NCBI RefSeq assembly: GCF_000331305.1
Contig: NZ_KB217478.1
Span: forward strand, 5,615,595-5,679,594
DNA length: 64,000 nt
From: Calothrix sp. PCC 7103
GTDB taxonomy: Bacteria > Cyanobacteriota > Cyanobacteriia > Cyanobacteriales > Nostocaceae
Reading direction: 5' to 3'
The position numbers were made by a program, and so were the translations under genes. Below the pieces are notes generated by a model. The model was not told the DNA's origin and made no database searches. It was given only the letters and a program-made list of their open reading frames with translations. This document shows, piece by piece, positions 55,391 through 62,885 of the stretch. The number at the start of each line of letters is the position of its first letter. The first letter of the stretch is position 1.

Positions 55391-55975
55391 TCATGCGGAC
55401 AAAATTTGTTGTGCCGTCAAATTAAAACTAGAAAGAGTAGAAGAAATAATTTTGGCGCTGAGAGTGAACTCACTAACTTGATAATCATTATTAACTAAGG
55501 TCAAAATTAATACTTTCTGCTGTTTTAAATCTACTATCCAATATTCAGGAATAGCAAACTTTTTATACTCCAGCAGCTTAGTATCATAATCGGTTTTTTT
55601 AGAACCAGGACTAACTATTTCCACCACAAGCAAAGGTGGAGTTCTACAAACAGCAGCACGAGTTTTATCAGCTTTAATTACTGCCCACTGTGTATCAGTT
55701 AAGACAGTTAAATCAGGAGTACGAGAACGGTCTCTACCAGTTTTGGGATTAACACCAATGTATACCCCAACATCACGCTTTACTTTCCAAGGCTGCTGAG
55801 TCAGAGAAATTGCAGTTTCAATACCCTTTGATAATAAGTCTATTACATCAGAGTGGTCGCCTGTTTGTAGTGGAACCATTACTAATTCCCCATCAACAAG
55901 TTCATAACGGTTATCAGTTCCGTCATCGTAAGTCAAATACTCCTCGAAGCTTAACTGTAAAGGTGTTTTGGTCAT
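55391..55975 (-). CDS. Uma2-family putative endonuclease
   Basis: The 194-aa protein starts LQLSFEEYLTYDDGTDNRYELVDGEL, the Uma2 N-terminus, and has a PD-(D/E)XK-type core: PDLTVLTD, PPLLVVEIVSPGS (Glu), KTDYDTKLLEYKKFAIPEYWIVD. Uma2 (DUF820) genes are strongly expanded in cyanobacteria; their role is unknown, and a nuclease function is inferred from fold. The length is usual. A dozen-fold paralogy elsewhere in the genome is likely but cannot be seen here. Confidence 0.9.
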   Translation of the reverse strand: MTKTPLQLSFEEYLTYDDGTDNRYELVDGELVMVPLQTGDHSDVIDLLSKGIETAISLTQQPWKVKRDVGVYIGVNPKTGRDRSRTPDLTVLTDTQWAVIKADKTRAAVCRTPPLLVVEIVSPGSKKTDYDTKLLEYKKFAIPEYWIVDLKQQKVLILTLVNNDYQVSEFTLSAKIISSTLSSFNLTAQQILSA

Positions 55976-56017
55976 AATTATTTATATTTAATAACCAAGT
56001 AAGGGCATTTGTCCTTA

Positions 56018-57583
56018 CTACAAGCTTATATTAAGATGACCGAATCCTCCACCTCCTGGTGTTTCGATGATGAATATGTCACCTGGTTGCATTTCTACTG
56101 TTCCGGTGCTGCCTAAACTTTCTTTGTTTCCGTTACTGCGTTGTATTGAGTTACGTCCTAGTTGTCCGTTTTCGGCGCCTTTTAAACCGAATGTGGGAAT
56201 TATTCTATGACTAGAAAGAATATTTGCTGTCATTGGTTCGAGAAATTTTATTTTACGAATTACTCCGTTTCCTCCTGAATGTTTGCCTTTGCCACCGCTA
56301 TCAGAACGTATACCAAAACTTTCTACCATAACTGGATATCTTGTTTCTAATACTTCTGGGTCGGTTAAGCGAGAGTTTGTCATGTGTGTGTGAACTGCGT
56401 CGGTTCCATCAAAGTCGGCGCCTGCTCCTGAACCGCCACAAATTGTTTCATAATATTGATAGCGCGCATTTCCGAAAGTAAAATTATTCATTGTTCCTTG
56501 AGAAGCTGCCATTACTCCTAATGCACCATACAAAGCATCAACTATAGTTTGGGAAGTTTCGACGTTACCCGCAACTACTGCTGCTGGATATACGGGGTTA
56601 AGCATTGACCCTTCAGGGATAATTATTTCTAAGGGGTTGAGACATCCAGCGTTGAGGGGAATGCTATCATCTACTAATGTTCTAAATACGTATAATACAG
56701 CAGCTTGAGTAACAGCTTTTGGAGCGTTAAAGTTTGTACTGAGTTGTTGAGATGTTCCGGTAAAATCTATTACAGCACTGCGATTTTGTTTATTAATGGT
56801 GACTGTAACTTTTATAACTGCATCCCCATCCATATGATAAGTAAAGGCGCCGTCTTTGAGAACATCTATCGCGCGTCTGACTGCTTCTTCTGCATTATTT
56901 TGCACAAATAGCATGTAAGCTTGAACTGTTTGCAAGCCATATTGAGACACCATTTTTTGCAGTTCTTGAACTCCACGTTCATTTGCAGCAATTTGTGCTT
57001 TTAGGTCTGCAATATTTTGGTCGGGATTACGTGCGGGGTAACGATGGTTTGCTAAAACTTCGCGTAGTTGTGCTTCTTGGAAATTTCCTTCTTCAACTAA
57101 GAGAAAATTATCAAATAATATTCCTTCTTCTTCAATTGTAGTACTATTAGGTGGCATCGAGCCGGGAGTTATGCCACCGATATCAGCTTGGTGTCCTCGC
57201 GATGCTACATAAAATATAGGAGAGGATAAATTGGCGCCGTCTAGATAAACAGGTGTAATTGCTGTAACATCAGGAAGGTGAGTTCCTCCGTTGTAGGGGT
57301 TATTAGATAAATATACATTCCCCGGTTTAATAGAATTTGCCTTATCGTTAATTAAACTGCGAACGCTTTCACTCATTGACCCTAAATGTACGGGTATATG
57401 AGGAGCATTTGCCACTAATAAACCGGAAGAATCAAATATTGCACAGGAAAAATCTAATCTTTCTTTGATGTTCACTGAGGTTGCTGTGTTTTGCAGCACT
57501 ATCCCCATTTGCTCGGCAATAAATTGATACAGATTTTTAAATATTTCTAAGCGTACTGGGTCAGGTTGTAATGTATTATTCAT
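56018..57583 (-). CDS. Hydantoinase B/oxoprolinase-family subunit
   Basis: The 521-aa protein shows HyuB/OplaH-B signatures: LDFSCAIFDSSGLLVANAPHIPVHLGSM (in two parts), GNVYLSNNPYNGGTHLPDVT, GGITPGSMPP and the C-terminal GDIFIIETPGGGGFG. The family forms ATP-dependent amidohydrolases with HyuA and opens hydantoin or 5-oxoproline rings. The A subunit gene is 1.2 kb upstream on the same strand, separated by two unrelated genes. Full length. By analogy 5-oxoproline is the likeliest substrate. Confidence 0.92.
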   Translation of the reverse strand: MNNTLQPDPVRLEIFKNLYQFIAEQMGIVLQNTATSVNIKERLDFSCAIFDSSGLLVANAPHIPVHLGSMSESVRSLINDKANSIKPGNVYLSNNPYNGGTHLPDVTAITPVYLDGANLSSPIFYVASRGHQADIGGITPGSMPPNSTTIEEEGILFDNFLLVEEGNFQEAQLREVLANHRYPARNPDQNIADLKAQIAANERGVQELQKMVSQYGLQTVQAYMLFVQNNAEEAVRRAIDVLKDGAFTYHMDGDAVIKVTVTINKQNRSAVIDFTGTSQQLSTNFNAPKAVTQAAVLYVFRTLVDDSIPLNAGCLNPLEIIIPEGSMLNPVYPAAVVAGNVETSQTIVDALYGALGVMAASQGTMNNFTFGNARYQYYETICGGSGAGADFDGTDAVHTHMTNSRLTDPEVLETRYPVMVESFGIRSDSGGKGKHSGGNGVIRKIKFLEPMTANILSSHRIIPTFGLKGAENGQLGRNSIQRSNGNKESLGSTGTVEMQPGDIFIIETPGGGGFGHLNISL

Positions 57584-57611
57584 TATAAACTCCTAAAGTG
57601 TTAATAAATCT

Positions 57612-57712
57612 TGATATTGTCATGTTGAACGCAGTGAAACATCTCTAAAATTTCCAAAAAAATTAAGATTTTGATATTGTCATGTTGAACGCAGTGAAAC
57701 ATCTCTAAAATT
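57612..57712. repeat. 42-bp direct repeat (two copies, 59-bp period)
   Basis: TTGATATTGTCATGTTGAAC continuing to CATCTCTAAAATT occurs twice without differences, separated by 17 bp. Confidence 0.85.
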
Positions 57713-57774
57713 ATCAACCAACAAAAATAAGAGGTTAAACACGATTATTCGTTGGCGCCGAGAAACCGGGTTTC

Positions 57775-57878
57775 ATATCATGTCCGGGAGCGTAACCATA
57801 ATAAAATCATTGTAGAGACGCGATTAATCGCGTCTCTACGTGACGTGGTAATTATGGGTAATCAACCGGACATGATAT
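57775..57878 (-). mobile_element. 104-bp palindromic MITE-like element, copy B
   Basis: The exact reverse complement of 16862-16965 over all 104 bases, including the outer 13-bp ends and the central GTAGAGAC hairpin (57812-57839). Flanking sequences are unrelated, so the boundaries are exact. Confidence 0.87.
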
Positions 57879-57885
57879 CAGGGGT

Positions 57886-58350
57886 TTATGTGAGAAATTT
57901 TTCCATTGCGTAGTTTATAAATGTTTGTCCTCTTGCTTCTACTTGTTGTTCTTTGATAATTGAGAAGCCCATGCGTAAGAAAAATTGTTTTGCTGTAATG
58001 CTTGCTTCGGTGTATAAGCGATTTATTCGTAGTTCATAGGCTTTTGTTTCTATGGCATTGTATATACTACTACCAACACCCATGCGCTGATAGTCTTTGT
58101 GACAGTAAAAACAATCTATATGACCGTTTGCCTCTAGTTCGCCAAACCCAGCAATTATTCCTTTATCATCAGCAACAAAAGTAAACTTTGATGAACAAGC
58201 TTTTACCCAGTCTCTAAAATGTATATTGTCCGGCGCCCATGCTTGTACTTGTTCAAGTGAATAATCACGAATATTTACTTCGCGAATTGTTTCATGAAAT
58301 AAACGCGCGATTTGTTCGGCATCATTTTCTTGAAATAATCGTATATCCAT
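57886..58350 (-). CDS. GNAT-family N-acetyltransferase
   Basis: The 154-aa protein has IRLFQENDAEQIARLFHETI at the start, the strand IIAGFGELEANGHIDCFYCHK and the acetyl-CoA loop DYQRMGVGSSIYNAIE (Q/RxxGxG/A), then FFLRMGFSIIKEQQV. The start is placed at 58350 because homologous sequence begins there; upstream codons to 58428 belong to another frame of the neighbouring broken gene. The acceptor is unknown. It overlaps the end of the restored upstream gene by 29 bp and interrupts the hyuA-hyuB pair. Confidence 0.87.
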   Translation of the reverse strand: MDIRLFQENDAEQIARLFHETIREVNIRDYSLEQVQAWAPDNIHFRDWVKACSSKFTFVADDKGIIAGFGELEANGHIDCFYCHKDYQRMGVGSSIYNAIETKAYELRINRLYTEASITAKQFFLRMGFSIIKEQQVEARGQTFINYAMEKFLT

Positions 58351-58646
58351 TTTCTCTTCCCCATTCAATCCATGCTTGAGCCATTTGGTCGAGTCTTCCA
58401 CGCTGTTCAACTTCAACAGGATTTGCACCTGTAATAGCAGTTAATGCCCAAAACCAATGGTCTCGGTTCACGTTCAAGCTCACGCATGATTAATGGTACA
58501 ACAGGTTGCCCCATCCCAATTATTCTTTGATACGCTGGATGCATTGACATTTTGGAGGTGACAGAAAGCATTCCTGTTTCTTGGCGCCATTGTTCTGCTA
58601 ATTCTAAAAAAGTAGTTTCTATTTCTGTAGTTTTATCAGGTAACAT
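58322..58646 (-). pseudogene. Small conserved cyanobacterial protein, one-base frameshift
   Basis: The first frame gives FLELAEQWRQETGMLSVTSK, IGMGQPVVPLIMRELEREPR, then goes out of frame. From about 58472 the other frame continues HWFWALTAITGANPVEVEQ, QMAQAWIEWGRENGY to a stop at 58322. Removing one C in the GAGACCATTGG region joins them. I recall this family as common in cyanobacteria, with unknown function, often beside toxin-antitoxin-like genes. Either a real mutation or a sequencing error. Confidence 0.78.
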
Positions 58647-58697
58647 AAAATTCCTACCTCAATGTAATTAAAAGATATCCAAAATCTCCACAATTCT

Positions 58698-58762
58698 CTT
58701 GTGGGGTGGGCATCCCTGCCCGCCCTACACATTTGGAACGGGCAAGGATGCCCATTCCACAA
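58698..58762. repeat. CTTGTGG...CCACAAG element with two hairpins
   Basis: CTTGTGG and CCACAAG ends enclose GGTGGGCATCCCTGCCCGCC and GGGCAAGGATGCCC stems, the same design as 33554-33649. Confidence 0.7.
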
Positions 58763-58811
58763 GATAATGCTCATTTCACTATTCCACTTTTACTATGTAG
58801 ACAAAATACTG

Positions 58812-60923
58812 TTAAATTAAACGCTCTAAAATTAAATGATTACGTTCTGTTAATTTTGCTTGCCAATTTGGTTCAACTACAATCGTGCTAATTTTCTCTA
58901 CGATAATCGCAGGCCCGTTTACATTGTCCCCTGGTTGTAAATGGTCGCGTCGATAAACTGGAGCATCATGCCATTTATCTAAGGCAAACATTTGTACAGT
59001 ATCTACACTTTGAGGCGCCTCCGAGTCAGAGCGAGTACGACTAATTAAAGGTTCTTCAGGAGTATCCATTTTTTGAATAACTTCCACACTGACCGACTCA
59101 ACAATTAAATTCTTGCCAGATTGAATAAAACCGTAGCGCGTTTTATGTTCAACCTCAAATTCTTCCTGCATAACTGTTACATCTAAATTAAAGTTAACAG
59201 TCAGTATTGAATTAGTGCCTTCATACTTCAAATTAACTTTTTGCACTACCTCTAGTTCCCTCCCCTCTTTTAGGGGAGGGTTAGAAAGGCGTAACTCACC
59301 CCTACATTGCTTCTCCAAACTCTCCATCAACACCTGTAACTCTTGAACCAACCCCTGACTTAAAATTTGTTCTACGGCGCCTTCACGAAGCGCACGCACA
59401 TCAGCAAGTCCCATTCCATAAGCTGAAAGTACTCCTGCATAAGGATGTAAAAATATCTTTGTCATCCCCAATGTATCAGCTATTAAACATGCTACCTGCG
59501 CTCCGGCGCCTCCAAAACAGCAAAGTACATACTGCGTTACATCATATCCACGTTGTAAACTAATCTTTTTAATAGCGGAAGCCATACTCTCTACAGCAAT
59601 GGCAATAAATCCAGCAGCTACTTGTTCAGGGGTACTATTATTTCCTGTCTTTGTTTTTATCTCTTGTGCTAGCTGTGTAAATTTCTCAATGACAATATTT
59701 TTATCTAAAGGTAAATTTCCATCTACTCCAAATACGGAAGGAAAATATTGCGGATGAATTTTGCCTAACATTACATTCGCGTCTGTTACAGAAGTAGGAC
59801 CACCGCGTCGATAACAAGCAGGTCCAGGATTTGAGCGAGCAGATTCTGGACCAACACGATAACTGGAACCATCGAAAAATAAGATTGAACCACCACCTGC
59901 TGCGATAGTATGAATATCTAATACAGGTACTCGCATTCTGGCGCCTGCTATTTCGTTTTCTAATTGTCGTTCATATTCTCCTTTAAAATGGGCAACATCA
60001 GTACTAGTACCTCCCATATCAAAGGTGATGACTTTAGAAAAACCTCCACGCTTGCTTGTTTGAACGGCGCCGACTATACCACCAGCAGGCCCACTTAATA
60101 TACTATCCTTACCTTGAAATTGTTCTGCGGCAACTAATCCCCCGTCAGATTTCATAAACATTAATCTAACTCCAGGTAGATGACTTGCGACTTGATTGAC
60201 ATAATGTCGCAAAATTGGAGTTAAATAAGCATCAACAACAGTTGTGTCTCCTCGACTAACTAGTTTCATCAAAGGACTTACTTGATGTGATATAGATATT
60301 TGTGTAAATCCAATATCTGAAGCTAATTGTGCAACTTGTTGTTCGTGTTGAGGATAACGGTAAGCGTGCATGAGTACTATTCCACAGCTACGAATGCCTG
60401 AATTATAAGCTGCTTGCAAGTCTTTTTTGACTGCTTCGATATTAACAGGCAAAAGTTCTTGACCTTGAGCATTGTAACGTTCGTCTACTTCGATAACCTG
60501 TTCGTAAAGCATCGTTGGTAAAACAATACGACGGGCAAAAATATCAGGACGGTTTTGATAGCCTATTCGTAAAGCATCTTTAAACCCTTTAGTAATAGCA
60601 AGAACAACGCGCGAACCGTTTCTTTCTAACAGTGCATTTGTTGCTACTGTTGTTCCCATTTTTACTACTTCTATTTGTTCGCAGGGGATAGGCGCCTCAC
60701 CAGAAAGCCCTATAATATCTCTTATTCCCTGAATTGCGGCATCCTCGTATAATTCAGGATTCTCGGAGAGAAGCTTATAAACGATTACCCACTGATTATT
60801 TTCTAATGACACAATTAAAAACCGCTCAGGATGATTTGAGAGGTTATCTATAATTTCTCTACTATCTGTAACAGCTACTAGGTCTGTAAATGTACCACCC
60901 CGGTCAGCAAAAACTTTTAACAT
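58812..60923 (-). CDS. Hydantoinase A/oxoprolinase-family subunit
   Basis: The 703-aa protein starts VFADRGGTFTDLVAV, the phosphate-binding loop of the ASKHA-like HyuA fold. It contains VKMGTTVATNALLERNG, GLVAAEQFQGKDSILSGPAGG, VITFDMGGTSTDVAHF and LCCFGGAGAQVACLIA. It supplies the ATP-binding half of a hydantoinase or 5-oxoprolinase with the 56018 product. The length is normal. Eight GGCGCC sites lie in it. A LSNPPLKEGRELE stretch (about residue 550) reads as a translated CCCTCCCCTCTTTTAGGGG repeat inserted in the gene. Confidence 0.92.
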   Translation of the reverse strand: MLKVFADRGGTFTDLVAVTDSREIIDNLSNHPERFLIVSLENNQWVIVYKLLSENPELYEDAAIQGIRDIIGLSGEAPIPCEQIEVVKMGTTVATNALLERNGSRVVLAITKGFKDALRIGYQNRPDIFARRIVLPTMLYEQVIEVDERYNAQGQELLPVNIEAVKKDLQAAYNSGIRSCGIVLMHAYRYPQHEQQVAQLASDIGFTQISISHQVSPLMKLVSRGDTTVVDAYLTPILRHYVNQVASHLPGVRLMFMKSDGGLVAAEQFQGKDSILSGPAGGIVGAVQTSKRGGFSKVITFDMGGTSTDVAHFKGEYERQLENEIAGARMRVPVLDIHTIAAGGGSILFFDGSSYRVGPESARSNPGPACYRRGGPTSVTDANVMLGKIHPQYFPSVFGVDGNLPLDKNIVIEKFTQLAQEIKTKTGNNSTPEQVAAGFIAIAVESMASAIKKISLQRGYDVTQYVLCCFGGAGAQVACLIADTLGMTKIFLHPYAGVLSAYGMGLADVRALREGAVEQILSQGLVQELQVLMESLEKQCRGELRLSNPPLKEGRELEVVQKVNLKYEGTNSILTVNFNLDVTVMQEEFEVEHKTRYGFIQSGKNLIVESVSVEVIQKMDTPEEPLISRTRSDSEAPQSVDTVQMFALDKWHDAPVYRRDHLQPGDNVNGPAIIVEKISTIVVEPNWQAKLTERNHLILERLI

Positions 60924-60949
60924 AACTATACACCCATCGCACTATAGAA

Positions 60950-61048
60950 CGGTTCTTACTCTGTGTCCTCTGCGTCTCTGTGGTGAAATTATGCATTTTG
61001 AAATAATTTTTTTACCAAAGAGGAACAGAGGACACAGAGAGAAAAGAT
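60950..61048. repeat. CTCTGTGTCCTCTG inverted repeat between genes
   Basis: TCTGTGTCCTCTG near 60960 and CAGAGGACACAGA at 61026-61038 are inverted copies around a 60-bp centre, a repeat type widespread in Nostocales spacers. Confidence 0.65.
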
Positions 61049-62797
61049 TTACCTACACCGATAAACTTTGTACTCGTAACCGTTTACTGCTGGTAAGGGT
61101 TTACTATTAAGCGAACAAGTTTCTAGTTCTTCGGGGTCGTCGGCAAAAAAGTTGACCCTCCATAAATCAAATGGACGAGGTAGTGTTTTTACAGCTTTGC
61201 CTAACGCTTTTGATGAAGTGTCAGGATTATCATCTTGATGTGCTAGTAGAAATTTTGTATTAGTTAATTTCTGATTTTTTTTCAATTCCCTCGCGACACC
61301 CATCATTTCCCCTATATGTACATGGGTTTTTTGTGTGGTGGCAATCAATACTGGTTGACTAGATACTTTTTGAATGATACCCATGAATAAATCAGGACGA
61401 TAGTATTTTTGATAGCCTAAGTTATTAACAACTGTTATACCGCTCGCTAGTGACATCAGCCAAATTATTAACACGGCTTTTTTCCCTGATATCCGCCATT
61501 TAAACATTTTGACTGTTTCTAGGTGCCAGCAGATAGCTAAACTTGCTCCCACTAGTATTATTACTGCCGGAAAATAAATAAAGTTGTAGCGGGCACCACG
61601 TGTTAAATCAATACCTAAAAAGTAGGTAAAGATAGCAAATAACACAAGTGCGCTGATTATAAATCCAATTAAGACCTTTGTGATAAATCGGTTTTCTGGT
61701 TCATTAAGTCTAGCTTTTAAACCGCGAACTAATATTGGTGTTGCCCAAATAAATATTACTAGCATTACAACTCCCGAAGCAATAACCACAGCTAACCGTG
61801 GTGACTCAACGGGCAGTAGCGAAATCATTGTAATCCAAGCTGCTAAACCTTGAAAAATAGGACTCAACCAAGCAAGTCCAACTCTATCACCTTGAATCCA
61901 CTCGGTTAATTTGCCACCATAGCTATTCTGTAAAAATACGGGTATCCAGACGGTGCCTGCTATTGCTGTACCCGCTGCAACAGCGAATATACGGTACCAT
62001 ACGGTTGCTAATTCTTTATTTTTTATTTGTTTTACTAAAAAGAAAAGTAATACAATCGCCTCACAACAAAGAGTTAAAACAAAGAAATAATGTGTAGCTA
62101 TACCCAAAGCGTTAATAACAATCCATGTTAGTGCGACTTTGAGAGGTAATTGACTACGACTTTGAACATGGCGAACGGCACTGATAAAACAAGCAAGCGT
62201 TGCCATTACCCACAAAATAGGTAAAGTATAATGCCGTGTTTCTTGAGCCAAAAATATTGCGTAGGGTGAAGTCGCCATAAAAGCAGCAGCTAAATGACTG
62301 ACTAAGCGTGAACGATACAACTTAGAGCTTAGTACATAAATTGCTGGAACACTCATAGCACCAAATAGTGCAGCCAACGCACGGGCGGCCCAAACCGATA
62401 CCAATCCCGCATCTGTTGGAAATAGCCGCAGCCACAAATGCGTCAATATAAAATAAAGCGGCGGGTGATTACTTTCTGTAAATAAATGCTTCAAGACATC
62501 TTGTACACCAGCACCAGCACGCGGTTGCAGTGGCTGTAAAAGTGTATCAATACCAATAGGTTGGTCGAGCGGTACATTTAAGAAGCTATTACCAAGACTA
62601 AATACCAAAGTTGAAAACTCATCAGTCCAAGGTGGTTTAGCATCCAAATTAATGAAGCGTAAAATAGTACCAACAGCAAACCAAAATAAAAGTAGAAAGT
62701 GCTGAGTGCTGAGTGCTGAGTATTGAGTGCTGAGTATTGAGTGCTGAGTATTGAGTGAAGAGTGAGAGAAAAATTTTTTCAGCATAGACTTCAGCAT
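61049..62797 (-). CDS. GT39-type membrane glycosyltransferase
   Basis: The 582-aa polytopic protein has about 11-12 helices and a periplasmic N-terminal loop with the catalytic Asp-Glu (PPWTDEFSTL, about residue 58) and HPPLYFILTHLWLR, the pattern of GT39/ArnT and related GT-C enzymes using polyprenyl-phosphate sugars. A soluble C-terminal part (about 455-582) follows. Codons 10-33 are translated heptamer repeats (LSTQYSALSTQH), so the true start is uncertain. The donor is probably made by the GT2 enzyme encoded 90 bp upstream. Confidence 0.88.
   Translation of the reverse strand: MLKSMLKKFFSHSSLNTQHSILSTQYSALSTQHFLLLFWFAVGTILRFINLDAKPPWTDEFSTLVFSLGNSFLNVPLDQPIGIDTLLQPLQPRAGAGVQDVLKHLFTESNHPPLYFILTHLWLRLFPTDAGLVSVWAARALAALFGAMSVPAIYVLSSKLYRSRLVSHLAAAFMATSPYAIFLAQETRHYTLPILWVMATLACFISAVRHVQSRSQLPLKVALTWIVINALGIATHYFFVLTLCCEAIVLLFFLVKQIKNKELATVWYRIFAVAAGTAIAGTVWIPVFLQNSYGGKLTEWIQGDRVGLAWLSPIFQGLAAWITMISLLPVESPRLAVVIASGVVMLVIFIWATPILVRGLKARLNEPENRFITKVLIGFIISALVLFAIFTYFLGIDLTRGARYNFIYFPAVIILVGASLAICWHLETVKMFKWRISGKKAVLIIWLMSLASGITVVNNLGYQKYYRPDLFMGIIQKVSSQPVLIATTQKTHVHIGEMMGVARELKKNQKLTNTKFLLAHQDDNPDTSSKALGKAVKTLPRPFDLWRVNFFADDPEELETCSLNSKPLPAVNGYEYKVYRCR
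62699..62757. repeat. Heptameric STRR (GTGCTGA/GTATTGA)n inside the glycosyltransferase 5' end
   Basis: About eight tandem heptamers alternating GTGCTGA and GTATTGA. Because seven is not a multiple of three, the repeat is read in all three phases, giving the LSTQYSA pattern in the frame. Confidence 0.85.
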
Positions 62798-62885
62798 AGG
62801 GTAGAGAACAGCAAGGAGCAGTAAAAATAGAATAACTTAGACATCTAAATCAGTAATAAAGTGTGAAATCAGCACTCAGCACTTT

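Larger units (their letters stand above)
57584..57885. other. Repeat-filled intergenic region
   Basis: Contains a direct duplication (57612-57653 and 57671-57712), a GAAACCGGGTTTC repeat at 57762 and the 104-bp element copy B. The rest is AT-rich. Confidence 0.7.

Noticed and set aside
55254-55481. 75-codon plus-strand frame
   Set aside because: Overlaps the 3' end of the Uma2 gene on the opposite strand and has no ribosome site.
53955-57839. Possible CRISPR array from repeated GTAGAGAC units
   Set aside because: Copies are kilobases apart, self-palindromic and without regular spacers; no cas genes.
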